Assembly (NCBI GenBank): GCA_900769955.1
Contig: CAAGIP010000160.1
Span: forward strand, 1-23,293
Length of the DNA stretch: 23,293 nt
DNA from: Spirochaetia bacterium
Lineage (GTDB): Bacteria > Spirochaetota > Spirochaetia > Sphaerochaetales > Sphaerochaetaceae
Reading direction: 5' to 3'
Shown here one piece after another: positions 7,648 through 16,084 of this stretch (within the stretch, counting starts at the first letter, position 1; every line of letters starts with the position of its first letter). The position numbers and the translations under genes were made by a program. The notes under the pieces were generated by a model. It searched no databases, was not told where the DNA came from, and saw nothing but the letters and a program-made list of their open reading frames with translations.

Positions 7648-10560
7648 ATGAAAAGAGCTTTCCTTTCCATTCTTGTTTCAGTACTTATCACGGTCGTGGT
7701 GGCCATGATGAGCGTCTCATATATGCGCTACTCTGACAGAATGATATTTGAGGAGAGCGTATCACACCTTGAGGAACTCTATTCATACCTATCACTGCAG
7801 ATAAGCAACATCCAGCAGAACACGCTCTCATCGATGCATCAGCAGGTATCTCAGCTGGAGTATTTCTCCGGTTCAAGGCAGGATGATGAGTTTGTCAGGA
7901 AGATGATCGATGACTGGCAGGATCGCCTGGGCTTCGATACCTTCTACTTTGTTTCAAGAAGCGGTGAGATGATGGACACATCAGGTCACTACAAACGCTT
8001 TGATCTCGGCGGGGATATCGTTGATCTCATCATCGACGGGAGTGACATCGTGTCCGATGTGTCCCTACCCGGTGCGGACAGCCAGACTCTTTACGGTGTC
8101 AAATGCGATCCGCTGGAATATGACGGCTTCCGCTTCGAGGCGATCGCGGCAGTGTTCAGAAACGATTCAGTGCTCGACATTCTCAATATCAGTGCATTTG
8201 ACGGGATGAGTGAGAACTTCGTAATCACTTCTGACGGGCGAATCGTGATGAACGGCTCCTCTTTCAGAAACAGTGAAGACAGGTTCTACAACCTCTTCGA
8301 TTACCTTGCCCACCACTCTGACATGACCACGCTGCAGCTTGCCCGGATGGAGAATTCCGTCAGATCTGATGAAAGCGGTGCCGTGACGGTAAAGATCAGG
8401 GATGTATCATACTACATGATCTACCGTCCGATTCCGTATTCGTCATGGAGTCTTGTCGGCATGATCGAATCGGATATCGTCAACAGGAACATCAACCTTC
8501 TCCAGCAGGCCACTGCCGGAATGGGCGTGGTTGCTGCCGGTGCTGTTTTGATCATCATATTGATGTTCATCCTTTATATGGCTGCAAAGGAAAAGAAGAG
8601 GCAGAGTGATGAGATCAGGTTCAGGGATGAGCTCTTTGACGGGCTTTCCCACAACGTTAATGATGCCTTCATCATCCTTGAACACAGTACGGGAGCCGTT
8701 ACTTCCATCACTTCCAATATCCGTGAGATCATGGGAGTGCTCCCTGAGGAAGTTAAGGCCGATCTTTCCGCAATAGATCCTGATGATCCCGAGTGTGCGA
8801 TAGCAAAGAAACTCGGTGAGCTTCACAGCGGTGCTGAGAGGGTATTCTGGAGTGAGGAGTACACCAACAGATCTGACGGATCAGATAAGTACCTTGAGAT
8901 CACGGCATACACGACGAATTTCAGCACTCTCGAACGTGATGTCATTGTAATTGCAGACAGAAGTGAGGACAGAAGACTCCGTGATGCACTTGCGTCCTCC
9001 CTTGAGATCGCAAGGAACGCAAACAGTGCAAAGAGCAACTTCCTTGCCAACATGTCCCACGACATCAGGACTCCGATGAATGCGATCGTAGGCTTCTCAA
9101 CACTGCTTGTCAGGGATGCTTACGATCCTGACAGGGTCCTTGAGATCTCGAAGAAGATTTCTTCCTCGTCACAGCATCTTTTAAGTCTCATCAATGACGT
9201 TCTTGACATGAGCAAGATCGAGAGCGGAAAGACCAGTCTCAACATTGCGGATGTGGAGCTTTCGTCCCTGCTCATGAACATCAGCGAGATCGTGTCGGTA
9301 CAGGTCAGGGCAAGGCAGCAGAGCTTCGAACTCAGGACCCGCGGCATGATGCCGGAGCACATTCTTGCCGACAGTCTCCGACTCAATCAGATACTTCTCA
9401 ACCTGCTTTCCAATGCGGTCAAGTACACACCGCGCGGCGGTCATATCGAGCTCATGGCCGAGTGTACCGGAAGCAGGGGAATGACAAGTCACTTCCGCTT
9501 CACCGTAACCGATAACGGACAGGGCATGAGTCCTGAATTCTTAAAGATCATCTTCGAGCCGTTCTCAAGGGAGAACTCGGACATGACGGGGCAGATTCAG
9601 GGAACGGGACTCGGCATGTCGATCACGAAGAGCATAATTGACCTCATGGGCGGTACGATCAAGGTGGAAAGTGAGATCGGAAAAGGCTCCGTTTTCACTG
9701 TCGATCTAGATTTCACGAGAGCCGAGGAAGAAGACAGCAGGGAGTTCTTCAGCAAAGCCGGAATCACCCGCGTGCTTATTGCCGATGACGAAGCGGATGT
9801 CCTTGAGGATGTAACAGGCGTGCTTAAGGATGCAGGCCTTCATGCTGAGGCCGCTTCCGGCGGACTTGAGGCAGTTGAAAAGACAGTTTCCGCGGCAAAT
9901 GACGGAAATCCCTTCGACGTGCTCATCATCGACTGGAAGATGCCTGATCTTGACGGTGTCGGAACTGTCAGGAGGATCAGGGCTGAAGTGGGACCGGAGG
10001 TTCCGATCTTCATTCTTTCTTCTTATGACATGTCGGAAATTGAGGAGGAAGCAAGGGCTGCAGGCGTCGACATATTCCTTCCGAAGCCTTTCTTCCTTTC
10101 AGGTTTCCAGCGTGCGATAAAGCAGTATCGGGCCGAAACACCAACAGAGGAAAACGATGATGACTTCTCATCGATCTCAGGTCTTTCCATACTGATTGCA
10201 GAGGACAACGAGATCAATGCCGAGATCATAACAGAGCTCCTTGCCACAGTAGGAATCACCGCAACTGTCGCACCTGACGGGGAAGAAGCACTGAATAAGT
10301 TCACATCTTCTGAGGAATATGAGTACGACATGATCTTCATGGATATCCAGATGCCTAAGATGGACGGTTATCAGGCGGCACGCGCAATAAGACAGTCAGC
10401 TCATCCGAGGGCTCTTTCCATCCCCATAATAGCGATGACTGCAAATGCTTTTGAGGATGACAAGAAGGCATCCCTCGATGCAGGCATGAATGCCCACATC
10501 GCAAAGCCGATCGATTTCGACCGCCTCAAGCTTGTCATTGCGGAGTATGTGAGAAGATAA
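7648..10560 (+). CDS. Membrane hybrid sensor histidine kinase (Cache-PAS-HisKA-HATPase-REC-REC)
   Basis: This is a 970-aa inner-membrane hybrid kinase. TM1 spans about residues 5-25 and TM2 about 290-313. The roughly 260 residues between them have the long helix and FYFVSRSGEMMDTSG strand pattern of a double Cache sensor. A PAS-like region follows (about 325-450). The kinase core shows the H-box NFLANMSHDIRTPMN with His471, the N-box near 578-592 (LLNLLSNAVKYTP), G1 DNGQGMS (about 621), the F-box IFEPFSRE and G2 GTGLGMS (about 652). Two receivers follow: REC1 (about 706-825) with phospho-acceptor Asp762 in IDWKMP, and REC2 (about 845-965) with Asp899 in MDIQMP. Both keep the acidic pair, the Thr/Ser and the Lys, so neither looks degenerate. 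There is no HPt or output domain. It is the last gene of the HPt-lipoprotein-kinase operon, with AAGGA as RBS and a terminator directly after the stop. Confidence 0.95.
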   Translation: MKRAFLSILVSVLITVVVAMMSVSYMRYSDRMIFEESVSHLEELYSYLSLQISNIQQNTLSSMHQQVSQLEYFSGSRQDDEFVRKMIDDWQDRLGFDTFYFVSRSGEMMDTSGHYKRFDLGGDIVDLIIDGSDIVSDVSLPGADSQTLYGVKCDPLEYDGFRFEAIAAVFRNDSVLDILNISAFDGMSENFVITSDGRIVMNGSSFRNSEDRFYNLFDYLAHHSDMTTLQLARMENSVRSDESGAVTVKIRDVSYYMIYRPIPYSSWSLVGMIESDIVNRNINLLQQATAGMGVVAAGAVLIIILMFILYMAAKEKKRQSDEIRFRDELFDGLSHNVNDAFIILEHSTGAVTSITSNIREIMGVLPEEVKADLSAIDPDDPECAIAKKLGELHSGAERVFWSEEYTNRSDGSDKYLEITAYTTNFSTLERDVIVIADRSEDRRLRDALASSLEIARNANSAKSNFLANMSHDIRTPMNAIVGFSTLLVRDAYDPDRVLEISKKISSSSQHLLSLINDVLDMSKIESGKTSLNIADVELSSLLMNISEIVSVQVRARQQSFELRTRGMMPEHILADSLRLNQILLNLLSNAVKYTPRGGHIELMAECTGSRGMTSHFRFTVTDNGQGMSPEFLKIIFEPFSRENSDMTGQIQGTGLGMSITKSIIDLMGGTIKVESEIGKGSVFTVDLDFTRAEEEDSREFFSKAGITRVLIADDEADVLEDVTGVLKDAGLHAEAASGGLEAVEKTVSAANDGNPFDVLIIDWKMPDLDGVGTVRRIRAEVGPEVPIFILSSYDMSEIEEEARAAGVDIFLPKPFFLSGFQRAIKQYRAETPTEENDDDFSSISGLSILIAEDNEINAEIITELLATVGITATVAPDGEEALNKFTSSEEYEYDMIFMDIQMPKMDGYQAARAIRQSAHPRALSIPIIAMTANAFEDDKKASLDAGMNAHIAKPIDFDRLKLVIAEYVRR

Positions 10561-10585
10561 ATAAGGGGCTGTCTCAGCCCCTTAT
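10561..10585. terminator. Bidirectional terminator between convergent operons
   Basis: A perfect 11-bp stem, ATAAGGGGCTG (10561-10571) and CAGCCCCTTAT (10575-10585), closes a TCT loop. It starts one base after the kinase stop and ends 8 nt before the last codon of the GH112 gene on the minus strand. T-rich sequence lies on both sides, so it probably ends both transcripts. Confidence 0.82.
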
Positions 10586-10593
10586 TCCATATA

Positions 10594-12735
10594 TCATATT
10601 TCGTACCAGATTATCTGGTTAGCTTCAAGTTTAAGTTCAAATGAAGAACCGTCTCCCTTCCAGACCACGGTTTCCTGCGGCTCGTATGTGTTGTTGACGA
10701 CGGCATATTTACCGTTTTTCACATAGGAGTGCACTTCCACGTTGGGGTTCTCGCTGAACCAGGTATGGAGCATGTCCTCCGATCCGGTTGCCCAGAGGAT
10801 TGCCCTGTGGAGGAGGCGTGTGTTCTCCGCACTGTAGGGAAGCCCTGAAATATATACTCCATGGCCTTTGCCATAGTCCCTTGCCGCCATCTGAACTTCC
10901 TTACCGTTCTGAACAAGGATTTGCGTGCCTTCCAGTGCGTAGATGTTCTTCTTTCCTTCGCCGAAGTCAACGTTCCTGCCTGTTTCAGCTGTGATGAAGT
11001 GTGGCTTTTCATCCCAGTTGTACTTGTCATAACCGAGCGTGAAGCCTGTTTCCTTTTCCACTCCAAGTATGTCGTAAAGCTGGAAGCAGTGTCCCTGCCA
11101 CTGATGGGCGGAAGGTTCTCCAACGCCGATAAGTCCGCCACCGTGATGGACAAATGACCTGATGGAAGTGACGATCTCAGGATCTTCCCAGACGTATCCT
11201 CCGGTATGGGCAGTATCAGCGTCTCCCACCATGATGATGCAGTCAAATGATGGAAGCAGGGCTTTGTCGTTCTTAATGTCCTCAAAACTTATGAAGGATA
11301 CGTCAAACGGAGCTCCGGAGAGGGCCTCGATTACTCCCGCATAGCTGTAGTTCTGCTTCTGATAGAGAGCATGGTGCACCATGTGGGCACCCCAGCTTCT
11401 GGCTTTTCCCCAGCTGTTCAGGACTGCAACTTTTTTAAAGCAGTAAGGTGTGGTACCCTTTGCGTTATCATAAAGCTGTCTGAACTCGTCGCATACTGAA
11501 GTGACGTAATCGATGAAGTCCGGGAACTGCAGCGCAAGTTTAAGGTATCCGCCGTAGCCTATGCGGTCGATGGGACTTCTGAGGATCGCGCGTCTTGCAG
11601 TCACCCAGTTGACCTTGGCTTCCCTGACCGGATCGCCTCCTTCATGGAAGGTGTCTGGGAAGAAGTAGGGCAGGAACCTTCCTTCCGTGTACTTCACGCC
11701 TTTGATGTCGCTTATGAGCCTGAGTGTGGAGCCGTTTCCGACTGAGCCTACGATCGCATCGATGCCTGTTTTCTCAAAGCCTTCAAGGAAGGGCTCCGTT
11801 CCGATCCAGTGGTCGCCGAGGAACATCATCGCTTCCTTTCCGCCCTCATGGCAGATGTCGGTGAATTCCTTTATCAGGGCACGGACTTCCCTGTTCTGGA
11901 AGGCCATGAAGTCCCTGTATTCCTTTGACGGGATTCTGTACTGGCCGTTGTAATATCCCTGATCAATTATGAATTCAGGGCGGAAGCGGTAACCGGCTTC
12001 CTGTTCGAACTTCTCAAGGATATAAGGGGACACGGAAGCGGAATACCCGTACCAGTCAACATACTTCTCTCTTGCCTTCTCATCGAAGAGCAGCGTGAAC
12101 TGATGGAAGAAAGTCGTGAACCTTATAACATCGACATAGGGATGCTCCTGAATGAACTTTCTCAGTCTCTCAAGGGAGAATGCGTGTGTTGCGGGCTGTC
12201 TCACATCGAATGTGATCTGGGGCTCGATGTCCCAGCCGTTGGTCACGGCATTGTACATGTGCACGGGATCCCACATGATGAAGGCAAGAAATGATACCGT
12301 ATATGCATGGAAGGGCGTGCTGTTCAGGGTGAGGGTGTGCGTATCCTCATCATAGCTCCATTCACTTATTATTTCCCCTGTGGTCCTGTCAATGACCTCC
12401 CACCACCTTGCATTGTCCTTTGTGTTCGGCTTAAGCATGGCAGGGTAAAGGCCATACATCAGGTCGATGGAAAGAGATTCGCCTTCGGCTGTGTAAAAGG
12501 GCGTCATCACGTAGATCTGCTGGATTTCCTCGGGATGTGCCTTTGCCCATTCGTTGTCCTTTCTGGTCGTGTAATATGTCTTATATATCTTCGCATCCTG
12601 TTCCTTAAGTTCCTCAGGGAACTCGGTGCCGTCGCAGTCACGGATCGCATCGGCACCCCACTTTTTCAGAATGCCTATAGTCTCCTGGATCACGTCCAGA
12701 TCGGTAGGGATGGTAACCTGTCCTTTTTTATGCAT
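10594..12735 (-). CDS. lnpA: 1,3-beta-galactosyl-N-acetylhexosamine phosphorylase (GH112)
   Basis: This 713-aa protein matches the family's usual length. It phosphorolyses Gal-beta-1,3-GlcNAc (lacto-N-biose) and/or Gal-beta-1,3-GalNAc (galacto-N-biose) to alpha-galactose 1-phosphate and the free N-acetylhexosamine. The GH112 start VTIPTDLD...KKWGADAIRDCDGTE is unmistakable. GDHWIGTEPF places Asp308 at the position of the general acid of the bifidobacterial enzyme (Asp313 there, from memory). YFFPDTFHEGGDP, NWVTARRAILRSPIDRIGYGGY and the C-terminal Rossmann-like domain with GGGLIGVGEPSAHQW are also present. There is no signal peptide, so it acts in the cytoplasm on imported or intracellularly released disaccharide. 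It is the last gene of the operon, starting 3 nt after the beta-helix gene. No NahK-type N-acetylhexosamine kinase or galT is in the window. GNB versus LNB preference cannot be read from the sequence. Confidence 0.95.
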   Translation of the reverse strand: MHKKGQVTIPTDLDVIQETIGILKKWGADAIRDCDGTEFPEELKEQDAKIYKTYYTTRKDNEWAKAHPEEIQQIYVMTPFYTAEGESLSIDLMYGLYPAMLKPNTKDNARWWEVIDRTTGEIISEWSYDEDTHTLTLNSTPFHAYTVSFLAFIMWDPVHMYNAVTNGWDIEPQITFDVRQPATHAFSLERLRKFIQEHPYVDVIRFTTFFHQFTLLFDEKAREKYVDWYGYSASVSPYILEKFEQEAGYRFRPEFIIDQGYYNGQYRIPSKEYRDFMAFQNREVRALIKEFTDICHEGGKEAMMFLGDHWIGTEPFLEGFEKTGIDAIVGSVGNGSTLRLISDIKGVKYTEGRFLPYFFPDTFHEGGDPVREAKVNWVTARRAILRSPIDRIGYGGYLKLALQFPDFIDYVTSVCDEFRQLYDNAKGTTPYCFKKVAVLNSWGKARSWGAHMVHHALYQKQNYSYAGVIEALSGAPFDVSFISFEDIKNDKALLPSFDCIIMVGDADTAHTGGYVWEDPEIVTSIRSFVHHGGGLIGVGEPSAHQWQGHCFQLYDILGVEKETGFTLGYDKYNWDEKPHFITAETGRNVDFGEGKKNIYALEGTQILVQNGKEVQMAARDYGKGHGVYISGLPYSAENTRLLHRAILWATGSEDMLHTWFSENPNVEVHSYVKNGKYAVVNNTYEPQETVVWKGDGSSFELKLEANQIIWYEI

Positions 12736-12738
12736 TTA

Positions 12739-13992
12739 TCACTCCTCTTCGGTCAGGATGTTATCATACATCATGACCTTGCCGTCATCCATCCTCTTCC
12801 TGAGAAGAGGAACTGTTTTCTTCTTAATTATCTTATTCCCGTTTATGATTCCGTCCGGGTTTGATGCCAGGGAGAATATTCCTCCCAGGTCATTGTCACT
12901 TACATTGTTCCTGTATACGGAGCCGATTGCCTCTTCCAGACAGAACATCACCGCTCCGCCTTCGTTCAGGGTGCTCCTGTTGTGTTCATATACCGTGTTC
13001 CACCCTGAGTCGGCATCGTATGCCATTCCGTCCTGGTTAAGGCGTGTCGAGTATACGTCATTGCCGGTGAAATGTGCATCAAGACACTTCCAGGGCCAGA
13101 TCGCTGCCGCAACCTTGCCTCCCCGTCCTTCCGGATGGCGGTATATGCGGTCATTGATCTCAAGGGCCGCATCATCACTGCGGTTTCTGCTTACTCTGGG
13201 AGAGAGCGCATACATTACAGTAATGGCATCTCCTCCGGACCTCTTTACATAGCAGTCCTCTATCACTATGTTTTTGTGGGCATATTTTTCAAATGCAGTC
13301 CTGTCGCATGTCTTTCCGCTGAATGCACTGTGGGCGTAGGTATATCCGACTGCGATCCCCCAGCGGGATGTATCGGTTACGGTACACCGCGATATGGTGA
13401 TGTTTTCAAAGAGGGCAGGTCCCGTCTCATCTTCATTCCGGGGCTTCGAGCATGTCATGTAAATGCCGCCGTTATTGAGGTGCTTGTCGTACACATTGCC
13501 CTTTATATTATGTATATAGAGGTCATGAAGCGTGATGTTTTTCATCACACCCCTGTCCTTCGCCACGGCTGAGACTCCTGTATGGCACATCCTGAAGGCC
13601 TCGTATTTATCACCGTCATCGGTGTTGGTGAGCTCAAGACCTTCAATTCTTATGCCCGAACAGTCCTGAAGGTGAATTGATGAGGAGATATCTGCTTTAT
13701 ACCTGTGGGAAGGGGAATCAAGAGGAGTTCCGTAGTCCTGATGCCAAACTCCATTTGAATCCGTTGCAATCACAGGGCGCTTTCCCTGGCCGTAAGGCTT
13801 TATCGTGATGGCATCGATGTTCCTGAGGTGGATATATTCTCCCATGAACACGGAACCGCACTCAAGGGCGATGATGTCACCCGGGGATAAAACAATATCC
13901 TTAAGGGCCGAAAGAGAGCTGAAGGGATTGTTTACTGTCCCGTCATGGTCTTTACTGACTGTCACCGTACTGAAGTGATATTGCCTCGACAT
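12739..13992 (-). CDS. Right-handed beta-helix glycosidase, probable cytoplasmic GH136 lacto-N-biosidase-like enzyme
   Basis: This 417-aa protein is built of short beta-helix rungs (DAITIKPYGQG, GIRIEGLELTNT, NITLHDLYIHNIKG, NIVIEDCYVKRSGGDAI, SVYRNNVSDNDLGGIF). It has no signal peptide. The motif QDGMAYDADSG contains Asp321 and Asp328, seven residues apart. The bifidobacterial GH136 enzyme LnbX uses two catalytic Asp residues with the same 7-residue spacing (Asp411/Asp418, recalled from the literature). Context is the stronger argument: it lies between a GH112 phosphorylase, which consumes the lacto-N-biose that GH136 releases, and a small overlapping helical protein resembling the GH136 partner subunit. 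The reaction would be release of Gal-beta-1,3-GlcNAc from an imported oligosaccharide. Alternatives are a pectate-lyase-like or other beta-helix hydrolase. It overlaps the upstream gene by 41 bp and has AGGGA-type RBS sequence before the ATG. Confidence 0.6.
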   Translation of the reverse strand: MSRQYHFSTVTVSKDHDGTVNNPFSSLSALKDIVLSPGDIIALECGSVFMGEYIHLRNIDAITIKPYGQGKRPVIATDSNGVWHQDYGTPLDSPSHRYKADISSSIHLQDCSGIRIEGLELTNTDDGDKYEAFRMCHTGVSAVAKDRGVMKNITLHDLYIHNIKGNVYDKHLNNGGIYMTCSKPRNEDETGPALFENITISRCTVTDTSRWGIAVGYTYAHSAFSGKTCDRTAFEKYAHKNIVIEDCYVKRSGGDAITVMYALSPRVSRNRSDDAALEINDRIYRHPEGRGGKVAAAIWPWKCLDAHFTGNDVYSTRLNQDGMAYDADSGWNTVYEHNRSTLNEGGAVMFCLEEAIGSVYRNNVSDNDLGGIFSLASNPDGIINGNKIIKKKTVPLLRKRMDDGKVMMYDNILTEEE

Positions 13993-14347
13993 TTTCCCTG
14001 TACTCCCTTTCCCTCAATCTTTTTATGATGATGTCCCTGACTTCTTCAGGGGCAAAGAGGTCACCCTCTGCCCTTGTGAAGAGATCTGTGTTCTCACTGT
14101 AAAACGATGAGACATCATCATCGGTTATTGTCCTGTATGTATAGTTCTTCACGCGCCCAAGCACGAATGCCGTGATGAAGGCAGTGCTTTCCGCTTCCCT
14201 GAATGCTTCTTCGGAGAGCCGGGAAGGACCGTATTCATGGTCTGATGAGTTGTATTCTTCCCATCTTTTCCTTCTGGCCTCTTCGTTAGGTGAGCCTATC
14301 AGGGAAAGCTTATGAGCAAAGACAAGCTCTGACTGTGAGTATGTCAT
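13952..14347 (-). CDS. Small helical protein, possible LnbY-like folding partner of the beta-helix enzyme
   Basis: This 131-aa soluble protein has no signal peptide or membrane helix and is rich in Glu and Arg. Residues 76-90 (DDDVSSFYSENTDLF) and 100-120 (a helix with EEVRDIIIKRLREREYRENV) resemble the end of SurA/PrsA-type chaperone cores. I recognise no catalytic domain. It starts within the stop of the upstream permease (4-bp ATGA overlap) and overlaps the following beta-helix gene by 41 bp, so its translation is tightly coupled to both. GH136 enzymes are known to need a dedicated helical partner, either separate (LnbY in Bifidobacterium longum; a first subunit in Eubacterium ramulus) or fused at the N-terminus. 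Position, size and helical make-up fit that role here. Direct homology to LnbY has not been tested. An unrelated accessory protein remains possible. Confidence 0.62.
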   Translation of the reverse strand: MTYSQSELVFAHKLSLIGSPNEEARRKRWEEYNSSDHEYGPSRLSEEAFREAESTAFITAFVLGRVKNYTYRTITDDDVSSFYSENTDLFTRAEGDLFAPEEVRDIIIKRLREREYRENVEAISLQYGDSQ

Positions 14348-15162
14348 TTTATCGCACCCGTGATGCCGTTTGCGAAGCTCTTCTGGAGGGCCAGGAAGAT
14401 AATCGCAGTCGGGAGCGTGCAGATGAGTACTCCGAGCATCAGCATGCCGTAATCGACGAAGTAGCCTCCCTTGAGGTTTGCAACAAGCATCGGCATCGTT
14501 ATCGATTCGTTTGACTGGAAGATGATCTTCGGCCAGAGGTAGCTGTTCCAGGCATTCATGAACGTTACCGTTGCGGCCGCACCGTAAGTTGACCTCATGA
14601 CGGGAATGAACATGGTGAAGAAGATCCTTATTTCACCCAGCCCCTCGAGACGGGAAGCCTCGATGATGTCGTGCGGGAATGAACGTGCCGCCTGGCGGAA
14701 CATCATTATCATGAACGGTGTTGATACAGTAGGCAGGATGAGGGCAGCCACACTGTTGATAAGGTGCATTTTCGAGAACATCCTGAAGAGTGGAACGATC
14801 GTGGCGACGAAGGGAAGCATCATGGCAACAAGCAGGACAGACATGAGGCCATCCTTGTATTTGTCATGGTAGATCTCAAAGCCGTAGCCCGCGATCGAGC
14901 ATACGAGCAGTGTGAGGAAGGTCACGATGACGCTGTTCCTGACTGAGTTCCAGAGAGCCAGAGGCAGATTCTGGTTTGCCATCAGGGTTTTGAAGTTCTC
15001 GATCAGGTAGGTGCCGGGGATAAGGCGTCCCCTGATGATGTCTATGCTTGTGTTTGTTGCTCCGCAGAGCATGTAATAAAGCGGGAAAACGGAGAGAAAA
15101 CCCGCCGTTATCAGTACGATGTATGTTGCGATGAGTCCTTTTTTCCTAATCACGTTTGTCAC
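14344..15162 (-). CDS. Carbohydrate ABC transporter permease, MalG type
   Basis: This 272-aa inner-membrane protein has the length and six-helix pattern of the CUT1-family MalG/UgpE permeases. It opens with a charged end and the helix YIVLITAGFLSVFPLYYML, followed by the family-typical GTYLIENFKTL. The cytoplasmic EAA loop lies at about residues 167-189 (EASRLEGLGEIRIFFTMFIP), and the conserved FMNAWNSYLWPKIIF helix follows. It pairs with the MalF-type permease, overlapping it by 17 bp, to form the channel of an oligosaccharide importer fed by the binding protein at 17371-16085. It overlaps the next gene by ATGA. No ATPase gene occurs in the operon, so the transporter probably borrows a shared MsmK/UgpC-type ATPase encoded elsewhere. 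Confidence 0.93.
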   Translation of the reverse strand: MTNVIRKKGLIATYIVLITAGFLSVFPLYYMLCGATNTSIDIIRGRLIPGTYLIENFKTLMANQNLPLALWNSVRNSVIVTFLTLLVCSIAGYGFEIYHDKYKDGLMSVLLVAMMLPFVATIVPLFRMFSKMHLINSVAALILPTVSTPFMIMMFRQAARSFPHDIIEASRLEGLGEIRIFFTMFIPVMRSTYGAAATVTFMNAWNSYLWPKIIFQSNESITMPMLVANLKGGYFVDYGMLMLGVLICTLPTAIIFLALQKSFANGITGAIK

Positions 15163-16024
15163 CTACCTTCATCTGAATGAACGACAGTATGCTTATGCAA
15201 ATCAGAATGAACACTGAAATGGCGGCTGCATAGTTGAAGTTCGGAGTGTTTTCGAACGTCGTGCTGTAGATATAGTGGGCCAGTGTCATTGTTGCCTTTC
15301 CGGGACCGCCGCCGGTAAGGTTCACCGACTCATCGAAGAGCTGCAGCGTGCCTGAAGTCGACATGATCGCGGTTAAGAGGATTGTCGGTTTCAGGAGAGG
15401 AATCGTCATTTTGGTCAGCTTCTGGAAGGAGTTGCATCCATCGATGGTTGCTGCCTCATAAATTGAGCCGTCGATGTTCTGAAGTCCTGCAAGGTAGAAA
15501 ACCATGTTGTATCCAGTCCATCTCCATACCAGCGCGATGATTATGACGATTCTGGCAGGCCAGGTCCTGTTGAACCAGTCTATCGGTGCGATGTTAATCC
15601 AGCTCAGCATCGTGTTTATGAAACCGTTGCTCGCAAAGAGGGACTTGAAGATCATGGAGTACGAGACGAGGGATGTCGCGCACGGCAGGAAGATCATCGT
15701 TCTGAAAAGTCCCTTGAATTTCACGTCCGGGCTGTTGAGCATCTGTGCCAGGATAAGTGCAAGCACGAGCATGATGGGAACCTGGATGACGAAGTAGAAT
15801 ACGGTGTTGAAGAGGCATTCAAGGAATACCTTGTCCTTGAAGAGCCTTGTGTAGTTGGCAAGTCCGACCCAGCGCTCGGAAGCGTTGTTTCCCCTCTTGA
15901 AGGAAAGCAGCACTGCCTGGAGCATGGGATAAAAGCAGAATATGAAGATCAGAAGGGAAGCGGGAAGGAGGAAACCCCAGCCCACTATGCTCTGTTTCTT
16001 CTCCAGTGTCAGTTTTTTAGCCAT
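15146..16024 (-). CDS. Carbohydrate ABC transporter permease, MalF type
   Basis: This 292-aa inner-membrane protein matches the short MalF/UgpA-type CUT1 permeases. It has six predicted helices, beginning with GWGFLLPASLLIFIFCFYP after a basic start (KKLTLEKKQ), then FVGLANYTRL-type sequence (RWVGLANYTRLF). The EAA loop lies at about residues 187-211 (YEAATIDGCNSFQKLTKMTIP), followed by FDESVNLTGGGPGKATMTL, a segment common to sugar permeases of this group. It forms the heterodimeric channel with the overlapping downstream permease. It starts 60 nt after the binding-protein gene. The gap contains a GC-rich hairpin that probably lowers permease expression relative to the binding protein. Confidence 0.93.
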   Translation of the reverse strand: MAKKLTLEKKQSIVGWGFLLPASLLIFIFCFYPMLQAVLLSFKRGNNASERWVGLANYTRLFKDKVFLECLFNTVFYFVIQVPIMLVLALILAQMLNSPDVKFKGLFRTMIFLPCATSLVSYSMIFKSLFASNGFINTMLSWINIAPIDWFNRTWPARIVIIIALVWRWTGYNMVFYLAGLQNIDGSIYEAATIDGCNSFQKLTKMTIPLLKPTILLTAIMSTSGTLQLFDESVNLTGGGPGKATMTLAHYIYSTTFENTPNFNYAAAISVFILICISILSFIQMKVGDKRD

Positions 16025-16049
16025 TAATGCACCCCTGATTAAAGAAAGA

Positions 16050-16069
16050 GGGCAGGCACCGGCCTGCCC
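16050..16069 (-). terminator. Intra-operon hairpin between binding-protein and permease genes
   Basis: A perfect 8-bp GC-rich stem, GGGCAGGC (16050-16057) and GCCTGCCC (16062-16069), closes a 4-nt loop. On the transcribed minus strand it is followed by TCTTTCTTTAATC. It probably acts as a partial terminator or 3'-end stabiliser, giving more binding-protein than permease mRNA, a common arrangement in sugar ABC operons. Confidence 0.6.
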
Positions 16070-16084
16070 CTGAACCGTAAGACA

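Noticed and set aside
12626..13252. 208-codon plus-strand frame across the GH112/beta-helix junction
   Set aside because: It spans two well-supported minus-strand genes and resembles no family.
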